The notes under the pieces were generated by a model, which worked only from the letters and a program-made list of their open reading frames with translations, made no database searches and was not told the DNA's origin. Of a stretch of DNA of 64,000 nucleotides, positions 1-9,410 are shown one piece after another. The position numbers and the translations under genes were made by a program. This DNA is from Leuctra nigra (Eukaryota > Arthropoda > Insecta > Plecoptera > Leuctridae). The DNA lies in the NCBI GenBank assembly GCA_934045905.1, contig OW203769.1, positions 2,061,202 to 2,125,201 on the forward strand. Reading direction: 5' to 3'. Position 1 is the stretch's first letter; every line of letters begins with the position of its first letter.

Positions 1-1
1 C

Positions 2-499
2 AACACAGACAGGAAGATAGGGGCGATGCTGAGGCCGGTCAAGGATCAAATACATTTAGAGAAGAAGGGGGTTTATGAAATTCCCTGCTCGGATTGTATT
101 CGAACGTATGTTGGCCAAACAGGTCGATATATGTCCACTCGGCTTAAAGAACATCGTCGAGACGTCAGGAACAAGACCACCACGTCATCGCTAGCGACAC
201 ATGTACTGAACACTGGACACTCCATCAATTTCGATGCTATGAGGCCTCTTGTTGCAGTTGAGAACTGTGCCATACGGTCTATCCGCGAGGCGATTGAAAT
301 TGAGAGAAGGCCTCACAACTGCAACAAGAGAGAAGATAGTATCTACCTGCCTCATGCTTGGAAGCCAGTGTTGGCTAAAATAAGGGTGCAGCCTACAGAA
401 CCTGCAACGCCTTCCCAGCCAGCTGCTTTGAGCCATCCTCTTCAATGCGATTCAGACCCTCCTGCACTCTGCACGAGGAGCCGCATGGGACGCAGCTAG
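2..499 (+). CDS. GIY-YIG endonuclease domain of a Penelope-like element (5' partial)
   Basis: The frame is open from base 2 through an internal ATG at 26 to TAG at 497-499, so the visible 165 residues are a C-terminal piece. Counting from the ATG: GVY at 15-17 and YVG at 28-30 form the two GIY-YIG strands. CSDC at 21-24 is the CX2C pair typical of Penelope endonucleases. QTGR (31-34), RLKEH (39-43) and a later REAIEIE segment (87-93) hold the conserved Arg and the likely catalytic Glu. The domain nicks target DNA to start reverse transcription. The last 45 residues are rich in Pro and Ser and look like a linker tail. No stop or frameshift interrupts the visible part, so the copy may be young. 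Family identity is firm. Whether the whole element is intact cannot be seen. Confidence 0.82.
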   Translation, partial: NTDRKIGAMLRPVKDQIHLEKKGVYEIPCSDCIRTYVGQTGRYMSTRLKEHRRDVRNKTTTSSLATHVLNTGHSINFDAMRPLVAVENCAIRSIREAIEIERRPHNCNKREDSIYLPHAWKPVLAKIRVQPTEPATPSQPAALSHPLQCDSDPPALCTRSRMGRS

Positions 500-632
500 T
501 TTTTGGACTGATGACTACGCATGCCCAATGATTTTTGACTCTGCTTTCTGATTCTATGTGTAATTGTTGGTTTTTTATAAGTCTCGATGATGTTATCTGT
601 TTTGTTTTCTCTTTTTAAAATGTTACATTTCC

Positions 633-674
633 GAGCCTGATGAGGGGTGACACAGTTCACTTGAAACGTCGCTC
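633..674 (+). ncRNA. minimal hammerhead ribozyme of a Penelope-like element
   Basis: Stem I is GAGC (633-636) with GCTC (671-674). The invariant core CTGATGA lies at 637-643. Stem II pairs GGTGA (646-650) with TCACT (657-661). The second core strand GAA (663-665) is followed by ACGT (666-669), and cleavage is predicted after C670 (GUC triplet). Stem III is only AC/GU without a loop. ACGT is self-complementary, so two transcripts could form a 4-bp intermolecular helix. That matches the small dimer-cleaving hammerheads described in Penelope-like elements. Activity is inferred from the fold. Confidence 0.72.
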
Positions 675-957
675 CAATTAAAAACCTAGAATTCATACCG
701 TATTAGTTTATTTTATATTATAAATTATTATAATTCCCTCTCTATGCAATGAAAACATATTCAGAAAGCTTAAAATGATACACATCATTTATAAATATAC
801 ATTCTATGTGGCAGTGCAGTAAGTTCAGCAGCCATTTTGAAAAGAGTATTACTCACCCCCTCCCCCAAACCACCCCTACGTCGTAAATATTTGATGACCT
901 TGACTTATACGGGACAAGAAACATGACTTCAGCATAAGAGTTACTTATTGGAAACCT

Positions 958-1097
958 GGACCCATACCTAATATCGCGAAATGTTGGTGCTACGATGGTG
1001 CTGAGTTCAAGGTCGGTGCTACTACGGGTTATTAAGATAGGTAGCACCGTGATAACTAGCACCGTCCTACCATTTCGCGATATTAGGTAAGGGTCCT
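958..1097. mobile_element. small foldback MITE-like hairpin
   Basis: The ends are inverted copies: GGACCC then CCTAATATCGCGAAATG on the left, CATTTCGCGATATTAGG then GGGTCC on the right. The inner arms both carry the GGTGCTA/TAGCACC motif. There is no coding capacity. It fits a short hairpin-forming nonautonomous DNA element; no target duplication was identified. Confidence 0.55.
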
Positions 1098-1984
1098 GGC
1101 GCCTATATGACGCATCCTCATTACTCAGTCATCTAATCCAGCGGCAGAACATTTTGATGTCGTTGACGAATTCTGAATAGTACACGAGTGTTTTTATTGT
1201 TTTCGGTTCTACACGAGCCCAGAACATTCTAGAAACATTTAGTAACAAATATAACACAGTACCGAGACTTTAACTGAGTCAGTGTCAAGGACGTGTCAGT
1301 TTGAATTGCGAGAGCGCTGTCAGCATATTGTCAAGTGTGAAACTATCTCTTGGGTTTTCTGTTTTTCTGTGGGTACCACTCCCCACCAGCACGAGCAACG
1401 CCGGGCAGGTCAGCTAGTGATATCATATTATTGCTATGCGCGTCCCTTATTTATAAACTCCATACACATTAATTTAAAAACTTTAATATTAACTATGCTC
1501 CTGTAGGATACAGGAATGTCATTGTAGAGCCTAGCACCTTGAACAAAAAGAGATTTTATGGGTGAAGTTTTGGCTTTAAAATCAATAAAATATTATAACT
1601 TGTATACTAGCTCTAGTACAATGAGTACAACTTTCGATAATTACCTTAATGAAGAATAATTATCAGGTTTTTGTGCAGGGCTTTAAATCGACGCCCAACC
1701 TCTGAACCTCTGGAAATGCTTTTTTCTATGGATAGTATGGCCATAGTATGGCCAGCTGCTGAGTATCGTTGCATATTCTGTTGCGTTAATAAATTGATGT
1801 TCCCACATTTCGCTTGGGGGGAGGTGGGCCACGGGAATATTGGGGGGGGGGGGGGGGGGCAGTGGCAATTTTTGTTTATAAATGATCCCAACTTTGTGAA
1901 ATTGTTAGATTAAAATTTATCTTATCTCGATAATTTCGATTATAAAATTCTCGATTTATCTCGACTATATATCGATTTATTTCT
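1098..1984. other. AT-rich DNA without a recognised gene
   Basis: I see no exon, RNA gene or clear element boundary here. A poly-G run lies at about 1842-1859. Short open frames on both strands have no recognisable domain or codon bias. Confidence 0.5.
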
Positions 1985-2340
1985 GAGCGAGCAAAGCTGC
2001 GTCTCCTATTGAGCTATTTTGACACGGCGCCTCTGTTGGTTTTTTCTGTCCTTATTGCTTTAAATGTCACACCGTTTCTTCGATCGAACTGAAATTTAGC
2101 ACACTTGTACAGGCCATCTCTGGGCGATGAAGACATTGTTTTTAAAACCGATGATTGGTTCAAATGGAAAAAAATCGTTCGATTGGTTGGTCCAATTATC
2201 CAATATGAAATTATGCCAAGTCAATTGCGAATCAAATGAATCAAATCTTACCAAAGTTTCAGACAATCCTCTAATAAATTTAGTTTACATAGCTGATTGG
2301 TCGAAAATCAAAATGTTCCTATGTTTAAATTTTGCATGGT
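1985..2340 (+). repeat. divergent copy of dispersed repeat family R
   Basis: It starts with a GAGCGAGC-like head and repeats phrases such as CTGAAATTTAGCAC, GATTGGTTC and AGTTTCAGACAATCCTC seen in the better copies at 52251-53180 and 57893-63797. Similarity was judged by eye, so the edges are approximate. Confidence 0.4.
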
Positions 2341-2539
2341 GATTAAGACTAACATTAGGATCTACAATTTTACACATTGTAAGCCCAATCATTATAGAAG
2401 GACATTTTATGAGTTTTAAATCGCTCTTAGAAGAGTTTGAAAATTCATGTCACATCTGTATCTGTGTTCAGAAACATCTCAACTTCATCAACTATAAAAC
2501 ACTAAGAAGATTATATTATTCTAGGACCTAACATTAATA

Positions 2540-2690
2540 TAAAAACAACTTCTAAACTTGCTACACTAGTATTGTCAAATTGATATAAAAAAAACACACA
2601 CACACACACACACACACACATATTGTATTAGAATTATTTTATTTCATCAAATTGACAATACCAGTGAAAAATTTTCAGAAGTTGTTTTAT
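2540..2690. repeat. inverted repeat with a (CA)n microsatellite in the loop
   Basis: The left arm (ACAACTTCTAAACTTGCTA, then CTAGTATTGTCAAATTGAT) is matched in reverse by ATCAAATTGACAATACCAG and CAGAAGTTGT on the right. About 15 CA units lie at 2591-2620 between the arms. This is probably a small hairpin MITE whose loop has become a microsatellite. Confidence 0.5.
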
Positions 2691-2839
2691 TTTAATTTAA
2701 TTTAATAATTAGCATTCTAATATATTCCCTATTACTTTTCGACTCGCACAAACGATTTATTAAATGTTCTAATATTATATCGCACAATATGAAATCACCG
2801 TCGGTAAAAGCACATACTTAGCTTATATTCCCCTACAAT

Positions 2840-5270
2840 CAGTGGCGTAGGAACGTTTTCAAAGTTAGGGGGGGGGGGGGGGGGGGCAAGGAGGTCACGC
2901 CAGAAAAGAAATTCTCGTCAACAAGAAGGGGTTTGGGGCGAGAGCCCCAGCCGCCGGCGGCGAAAATTTTGGAAAATTAGAGGTTGAAATGGCGTTGAAG
3001 TGCTATTTTAAATCGTTTTAATATGACTAGAATGGTAGTGAAAATTTGTTTTATTTACTAAATGAAGTACTAATGATTACTCCAATTCCTAATAATAAAG
3101 CACGAAAAGTAATACTAACTACTATCTTTTCTACAAAAATCCACAGCATACGCAACTGGAGTTACAATAACTAAAAAGTGTCATCAAGCATTAAACAATA
3201 AAAATAAATTTAAATTTTTAAAAACATTTCTAACACTTTTTTAGTTGTAAATCCAGTTACATATTATGCTGGGTATTTTTGTAGTATAATGGCAGGTAAT
3301 AGTAGAAGGTAAAATAATATAACCTCAGGTCCAATTTGAGTCTGGGAAGGCATTAGAATACAATAAACGTGTCTGGGCCGCGCAGGCCCGGACATTTTTT
3401 GAATTTCAATATGAATTTAATGCATTTTAACGCGATTTAAACACAAATATTGGTCGATTTGTCAATTTAAATTCTGAAGAGGGCTGGGTAGTGAGTTTGA
3501 CCTTGAAGAGTTTTTTTTTTAAAAGGCTTTGTACAGGTATTCAGAAAAGTTCAATGAATATAATTTCATAGTTTGGAATAAGTTATTAGTTTTATTTTGT
3601 CCAACAGATGTTTAGTGCTATAATTTTATTAATTTTAGGGCACTAAAAGTCTGTAGGACAAAGTAAATCTAACCCTTAAAAACACGCCGTGTAAAAATAC
3701 CATCTAAGTCTCTTCACCTATAAAAAAATAGAAGAAATCTTAAAATTTAGCACTGAAAAGTAGTGATATCAAAAAATGGGCCAAGTCAAAATGTAATTTT
3801 AAAAACCAAAATATACTTGGCGAATCGTGTAAAAATATAGTATAGAAGTATATGCCAAAAGCCAAATGTAAATAAATAAATATAATATAACTAGAATGCC
3901 CTTAAAACGATGCGCCTAGCATATTTTGGTTTTTAAAATTACATTTTGACTTGGCCCATTTTTTGATGTCACTACTTTTCAATGCTGAATTTTTAGATTT
4001 TTTTTTTTTTTATAGGTGAAGAGACTTGGCTGGTATTTTTACACGGCGTGTTTTTTAAGGGGATATCATTAGTTCTTTTAGTTTATTTACACAACTTATT
4101 TACCTATTTCATATCGGAGCAACAATGAGAATTACTAATTATTTCTTTAAAAAAATACGCTATTTACGAATTAGTTAGGTACTAAGAATTTTTTCGTTTG
4201 GTTCTAAATATAAGCTTAAAGTAATATTCCATGAAGAATTGTAAAAGCATCGTTCCAATCGGTCCAGCCGTTTTCGAGATATGGCATCACTTCCGGCCAC
4301 CTAGAATGTATTTCTATAAATGTTACGTATCATTATAAGCCTTCTGAATAGATATTTATAGGTTTTTATATAAAGGGGAAGTGAATTTAGGCAGATTTCG
4401 CATAACTATGACGTCATTTCCGGTTTCAATTATAAAAATTTAGTTTCACCATTGATATTTCATAAAGAGGACTGTCTGAATCGATTGGGGCTAGTTTCAT
4501 TCCGATCGGTCCAGCCATTTTCGAGATATGACGTCACTTCCGGTTTCAAAATGGCGGCATCCGGTTGGTTTTATAAAAAGGCACCTCAGACGCCAAAAGT
4601 GCACATGTGGTAAAAATTTCAGATCAATCGGCTCAGCCGCTTAGGCTGTGGCGGTGATAGCGGTGTTTCCTGATATCCGAATCAGAATCGGAAAGTAATG
4701 TAATTTCACTGTTTTCTCGGCCCACCAGCCGCAAGCGGCATACCTATTGTTCCCAAATTTGGTATATGTTGTCAGGTATATGTTGTCAGGATAGCTCAAA
4801 ATTAAGATATTTCGCAACAATGTGAGATTTTTCAATTTTGAGATCCAGTAGGCCGAAAATGCTATGTTGTTGCTTACAGTAAAAGTGTTTGGTCTGCTCC
4901 TCGGTTTATAGAGGCATTTACGTTATGTTGAGTAAGTGTGAGTGTACAGTACGACTTGGCGGGGTGGAGCGACCGCTCCACTATAGATAAACCATTACTA
5001 GCTATGGAATTATTTTCATTGAACTGTTATGAATACTCGTACAAAGCCCTATTTTGTTAACAATTACATTGGTAAAAGATATTGATAAAATCGATTAAAA
5101 AAATCTTCAAGGTCAAACTCACTACCCAGCCGTCTTAAATTACTATTATTTAAAAATTATACAATTTATTTTTTGACTTCCTTTGCCCCTCTTCCCTGAA
5201 AGTTGGGGGGGGGGGGGGCATTTCATCCCTTGCCCCCCCCCCCCCCCCCCCCCCGGTTCCTACGCCACTG
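2840..5270. mobile_element. hAT-like nonautonomous element with G/C runs at both ends
   Basis: Terminal inverted repeats CAGTGGCGTAGGAAC (2840-2854) and GTTCCTACGCCACTG (5256-5270) are flanked by near-identical 8-bp duplications, CCTACAAT (2832-2839) and CATACAAT (5271-5278). CAGTGGCGTA ends and 8-bp duplications are typical of hAT elements. About 20 bp inside each end is a long homopolymer (G on the left; G then C on the right) that would pair in a hairpin. A second inverted pair around GGTAGTGAGTTTGACC (about 3487) and GGTCAAACTCACTACC (about 5112) encloses another element (3673-4983). No transposase is visible. Confidence 0.72.
3673..4983 (+). mobile_element. copy A of the 1.3-kb palindrome-headed, hairpin-tailed element (family P)
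   Basis: One end is a long hairpin of about 390 bp (3673-4062) with CGTGTAAAAATACC and GGTATTTTTACACG arms. The other end is the palindrome GTGGAGCGACCGCTCCAC at about 4965-4982. Between them are promoter-like blocks with GACGTCA, ACTTCCGG and AAAATGGCGGC (4527-4560). Three more copies lie at 27630-28969, 58192-63176 (split) and 60061-61387. No protein is encoded. Confidence 0.65.
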
Positions 5271-5278
5271 CATACAAT

Positions 5279-5589
5279 TGGGTTGCATCGACTGTCTGTG
5301 AGTGGGTTGTCGTATTCCCAGGGCTGTAGGAGGAAACTTAGGATGTTTATAAGGGTAAGTATGAGGGTTGTAGGTGAATTAGGATGGTAAGGAGGAGGAG
5401 GTTTCTAGGAGGCTACCCTACCAAGGGGAATTCCCCTTACAAAGTTGTAACTTATTTTTATTAGTCACACCTTTAATACAATATTACAAAAACAACATCA
5501 TTCAGTACATTTTCTGTAAAGCACTGCAATGCTTACAGCAGATGGATTAATCTGCAAATCTGTTGATTAGTTCTTTAAATAAAAATAAA
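5279..5589. other. no gene recognised
   Basis: Ordinary AT-rich sequence with a short purine-rich patch (about 5380-5410). I see no exon, repeat boundary or RNA gene. Confidence 0.45.
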
Positions 5590-5593
5590 TTTT

Positions 5594-5628
<35 letters not shown>
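5590..5628. repeat. (TTTA)n microsatellite
   Basis: About nine uninterrupted TTTA units follow a short A/T stretch. Confidence 0.85.
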
Positions 5629-5629
<1 letters not shown>

Positions 5630-5679
5630 AACATCTTGCAATAAAATTTTTACATTTTATGTGGCATGGAAAACAATCA

Positions 5680-6375
5680 CAAATTTGAATTTTTGATTTA
5701 ATCTGATTTTTGACATTTAAACTAGAACCGTTTGACTGATCAACTTAAATCTTTGCATGGTCATTGGGAACAACATTTTAGGTATTTTCAAACTAATCGG
5801 TTGTTATCTTCAAAATTAATTGCATTTTAAGAGGCAAACGGAAGCGAACGACAATCGCACGGTTCGTCAGAGAGATTTTTTGAAATTTTGTCTTCCCACT
5901 AAATAATTTTAAAAAATCAGATAGTAACGACCCATAACAGCCTAATTAACTAAATAATGCCGCACACTGGAGTTCATTATGACCTCTGGTGCGACCTCAA
6001 AGTGTTAAATACGATTTTTGAGGTAAATCGTATTTAACACTTTGAGGTCGCATGATAGGTCATAAAGTACTCCAGTGTGTGGCATTATTTAGTCTTTTAG
6101 GCTGTAATGGGTCGTTACTATCTGATTTTTTAAAATTATTTAGTGGGAAGTGAAATTTTCAAAAAACGCTCTGACCAATGGTCTAATCTTGAAATATTTG
6201 TAAATTTATGCCAAGAATTTTCAATTATTTTATCACTATCTTGCTGCTTCCTTTCCAAGGCCTGTAGAGCAGATACTTGCAAACGCATATGAAATCGCTT
6301 GAAATACGAAGGCTCGCTTATAAACGCGTTACACAGAGCGTTTTCCTAGACACATATTACATTAAACGCTCAGTA
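5680..6375. repeat. repeat family R fragment split by a hairpin element
   Basis: The left part (5680-5880) contains ACTAGAACCGT, GATCAACTTAAA and TTTGCATGGTCATTGGG. The right part (6165-6375) ends in ACGCGTTACACAGAGCG. Both are characteristic of the R copy at 52251-53180 and in the same order. The hairpin at 5884-6160 sits between them and presumably inserted into an R copy. Confidence 0.55.
5884..6160. mobile_element. near-perfect hairpin MITE
   Basis: Two arms of about 130 bp are inverted copies. The left has CTTCCCACTAAATAATTTTA and the right TAAAATTATTTAGTGGGAAG, and the centre is ATACGATTTTTGAGG/AAATCGTAT. Pairing is almost complete from the edges to the loop at about 6019-6024, so single strands would snap back. 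No open frame of note. Confidence 0.65.
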
Positions 6376-7016
6376 TAACGCGTTGACGAGGGAGCACAGA
6401 TACGTGCAACATCCCCACCCAAACACGACACACGACACGATTTTCTTTGCAATTATTTCAATAATTCTCCACGAAATCTCTGACAATTGATCTGTCTATA
6501 GTCTGGGGCATTGGCCAAACTTACTCCCGCTTGCATGCCACTACCATCGAGACACGTCAACTCAAAACTTACATGCGCGAAACATTTTTGACATGCATAA
6601 GAATTGATGTACTCTCTATTTAGATAGGCATCCAATTTTTACTCCAGAGTTATAAATAATATTATAAAATAAGAAGATATTGCGATTTCTAAATCAAAAT
6701 CCATGTCAACGAGACGACTCCCCCTTAGTTGTTTAATTTTTTCCATTGTGCAGTGAGCTCTTCAAGAGAGCCTTGGAAACAAAATTCATACTGACAGCTG
6801 TCATTGTACGATCAAAACATCATTATTACACTAATTTCTAATCATTTTCCACTCTTTCGACCAAATAACAACATATCAACATAACCAAATATCAACATTA
6901 ATTTTTATTTATAGTATAACATGGAGATACGGACCAAATACGGACAGTGCCTCAAGAAATACTCTGATCTCGACGCTAGCGCCAACTAGTGACCAATCTA
7001 TCTTGCATCGCCCTAT
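6376..7016. other. JHEH downstream flank
   Basis: No gene is seen. The last 110 bp before 7017 are the presumed JHEH 3' UTR. The rest is AT-rich flank without recognisable domains. Confidence 0.5.
6904..6909 (-). promoter_or_regulatory. candidate JHEH polyadenylation signal
   Basis: AATAAA on the minus strand, 108 bp past the JHEH stop codon. This is a normal distance for a short insect 3' UTR. Confidence 0.5.
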
Positions 7017-8207
7017 CTACACCCGACCCGATTTCTGGATAATATCCACCGTCTCCCAAATGTCTTCGGCCATGAGTTCCGGCTCTTCCAAGGCAGCGAA
7101 ATGCCCGCCACGCGGCATGTTCGTGTACCTCACCAAGTTCGTGTACTTCTCCTTCAACAGCGTCTCCGACTGATAGACCACCTCATGGGGGAACATCGCA
7201 CACGCCGTTGGAACCTCGCACGGAATGTCATCCAATCTCATCTCGAAGTACGCCTTATTCAGAGTCTCGCTGTAGAGTCTCATGGCCGTTGTGATGGAGC
7301 CAGTCACCCAATAGATCATGATGTTGTCGAGGAGGTCCGTCAATGTGAACTTCTCAGTTAAACCACCGTCCGGTAGCTGTCTGTAGCCTTTGTTAGTACA
7401 AGTCGAGAATTTCTCCAGGATGTAAGCTGCTAGTCCGACAGGGGAGTCTGTCAGTCCAACACCTACTGTGTCTGGTTTCGTGGCTTGGATGTGCATGTAT
7501 CCGGTTTCTTCCAGAAGAGTTTCGACGTTCTCCTTCAGAGGATACATCAGATGAGCATGTTCGTCGTCGACAATCAAACTCGGCCAGATGTTTCCGACGA
7601 GCGTCATCAATCGCGTCTTCACGGTATTGGCTACGCACATGTTGATGTGGAGACCAATCACGTTCCTGGGATAGAAAGTAGCCATGTGCGTTGCGATGAG
7701 ATATCCCCAGTCGCCTCCTTGGATGTAGTAACGCGCATGCCCAACTCTCTCCATGAGGCTGTGCATGACGACTGCCATGTGTGCGGCGCCCAATCCTGGC
7801 TTCTTCGCCGCCTCCGAGAAGCCGTAACCTGGCAACGACGGGACGACGACCTCGAACACGAAGTCCACTCCCTTCCTCGGAGTAGTGAGAAGCGGGATGA
7901 GGGTGTAGAACTCGCGGACGGATCCCGGCCAGCCGTGGAGCAGCATCATCGGGAGGATTCGGACGCCTTCGGGTACCTTCGTGGGCTTCACGTGGATGTA
8001 GTGGAGGTCCAGGCCGGAGACGCGCGTCTTGAAGTGAGGGAATTTGTTGAGGAAGGCTTCGCGGTCCCGCCATTTGTAATCCTTGCGCCAGAAGTTGATG
8101 ACTTCCTTGAGGTAGGCGGTGTTGAAGCCGTACTCGAAGTTGACGCCTTCCAGTGGCGGGGTCATTTCGATGTGGAGTTCCAGGCGCTTCTCCAGGTCTT
8201 TCAGGAC
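7017..8207 (-). CDS. JHEH: JHEH coding exon 2
   Basis: Encodes residues 60-455, including all catalytic residues. It opens after TTCCAG with VLKDLEKRLELHIE and stops at TAG (7017-7019). Its GC content and coding bias are clearly higher than the flanks. Confidence 0.94.
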   Translation of the reverse strand, partial: VLKDLEKRLELHIEMTPPLEGVNFEYGFNTAYLKEVINFWRKDYKWRDREAFLNKFPHFKTRVSGLDLHYIHVKPTKVPEGVRILPMMLLHGWPGSVREFYTLIPLLTTPRKGVDFVFEVVVPSLPGYGFSEAAKKPGLGAAHMAVVMHSLMERVGHARYYIQGGDWGYLIATHMATFYPRNVIGLHINMCVANTVKTRLMTLVGNIWPSLIVDDEHAHLMYPLKENVETLLEETGYMHIQATKPDTVGVGLTDSPVGLAAYILEKFSTCTNKGYRQLPDGGLTEKFTLTDLLDNIMIYWVTGSITTAMRLYSETLNKAYFEMRLDDIPCEVPTACAMFPHEVVYQSETLLKEKYTNLVRYTNMPRGGHFAALEEPELMAEDIWETVDIIQKSGRV

Positions 8208-9396
8208 CTGGAAGGATATTGAAGTCTACAATTACCATTGCAACGTTTCCGTGTGGGTTTGTGGTAGGAATTTCATACTCTCTATGCAATCGCATCTGAC
8301 GTCACATGATCTAATTGGGCACAGATGCTTGCAGTAGGTAAATAAGTAATATTTGCTTGACTCCCAACAAAAAGAGCAAGATTGAGGATGTTACCATAGC
8401 AACATTGGTTGACGCAGCTAGTCTATACCCTATAACTACTTCCGCAATAGATTAGTGCATACCTGCACCTATTTCATTACCATATCGTATGATTAATACG
8501 TAAAATTGTCACAAATGGAATATGTACAGGAAGGTTATTGCACACTGGAGTGCTATCTCTTTAACATGGTGGCGACACCGTATCAATTGATACTGATACG
8601 AGACGACAAGAAAATTTAGAATAACCCTCCAGATTATTATTCAAATTGAATGTTTTGCTTGAGCATCTTTCCCTCTAATTTAGGTGATTCAACCAATCGC
8701 GGCGTGGTCTCTTGATCTGTCTTCATAACATTTTGTCTACTTATTGATAGGTACCTAATCAATAATCATGCCAAACAAAATCCCTAGAAAAGCTGAACAC
8801 AAGTTTCTCAGCAAATTTTAGTTAAGATCAGTTATCTCCTCATGTTATATTTTGGAGGCCAAATAAAATCATGACACTTTTAGGCTATAATAATGAAGAT
8901 CTAATTTTTGTGTTGTTCCAGATTTGAAAAAAATTATTTTCTGGTAGATAGATCGATACCTATAGTATGGAAAAATGTAAAACAGTACCAACGTGATTTT
9001 ACTATTTCTATGCAAAATTTTTGCTCCTTCTCTGCGATTACAATAAATTGAATCTTAAATATAGTTTATGTAGAAAAATAAGTACATAATGGCAATTTAA
9101 AAAATACATATTTTGGGGTTTTTGATTGGTTAAACCATCTTTATAAAACAACCTACATTATTTCCTCACTTAGCTGTTTCAACATTATTCATTAATTTGC
9201 CTACTAATAACTTTCTCACCTTGTCTGGTACATTGATCTTGAACGGTCTTATTGACTCGTCTTGTTTCACTGGTTCGCCTGCCGCCCACCAGGAGCGCTC
9301 GAGTTGTGGCAATGGCGGGATTTCAGTGAGAGTTCTCCAGACGTAGGCAACTCCCAGAGCAACGAGAACCAACACTAGCTTAGTCAGGAGGCCCAT
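7017..9396 (-). CDS. JHEH: juvenile hormone epoxide hydrolase (complete, two coding exons)
   Basis: This alpha/beta-hydrolase opens the epoxide of juvenile hormone to the diol, a main route of JH removal, at the ER membrane. Coding exons 9396-9220 and 8207-7017 join at AAG|GTGAGA and CCAG|GTCCTG in phase 0, giving 455 aa, the usual family length. Residues 1-23 form a hydrophobic N-terminal anchor. SIRPFKI (48-54) begins the epoxide-hydrolase N-terminal domain. HGWPGS (150-155) is the oxyanion-hole motif. Asp225 in GGDWG is the nucleophile. Tyr296 (TGYMHIQ) and Tyr371 (RLYSE) are the epoxide-polarising tyrosines. Glu401 (FPHE) and His428 (GGHFAALE) complete the triad. All key residues are present, with no break. 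The ATG at 9394-9396 is preferred to an upstream GTG. An acceptor-like CCCCAGCAG ends at 9411, so a noncoding 5' exon probably lies further right, perhaps in the satellite at 13666. A vertebrate-type microsomal epoxide hydrolase role is the only close alternative. Confidence 0.95.
8208..9219 (-). other. JHEH intron (1,012 bp)
   Basis: GTGAGA donor and CTTCCAG acceptor on the minus strand. AT-rich, with no second exon needed because the phases match directly. No repeat recognised. Confidence 0.8.
9220..9396 (-). CDS. JHEH: JHEH coding exon 1
   Basis: Encodes residues 1-59: membrane anchor, a Pro-rich linker, and the start of the N-terminal domain up to VPDK. An ORF read through the donor would continue for 21 unrelated residues; homology to the family places the end at 9220. 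Confidence 0.9.
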
Positions 9397-9410
9397 CTTC
9401 TTGTCCACAC

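Larger units (their letters stand above)
1..690 (+). mobile_element. 3' end of a Penelope-like retroelement, cut by the window edge
   Basis: An open frame with a GIY-YIG endonuclease runs in from the left edge to the stop at 497-499. About 135 bp further on is a hammerhead-ribozyme core (633-674). Penelope-like elements are known to carry a C-terminal GIY-YIG endonuclease after the reverse transcriptase and hammerhead motifs in their terminal repeats, so the two signals support each other. The reverse transcriptase would lie left of base 1. The right boundary is not defined; AT-rich DNA with no further motif follows about base 690. Confidence 0.8.

Noticed and set aside
7485..8222. Plus-strand open frame of 245 codons antisense to JHEH, and a 300-codon shifted frame on the minus strand (7393-8295)
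   Set aside because: Both overlap the catalytic exon of a well-conserved enzyme and show no family features; they follow from its GC-rich codon use.
9166..9219. Longer JHEH first exon reading on to 9166
   Set aside because: The extra residues do not match the family, the alternative donor at 9169 gives the wrong phase, and the site at 9219 joins perfectly in phase 0.
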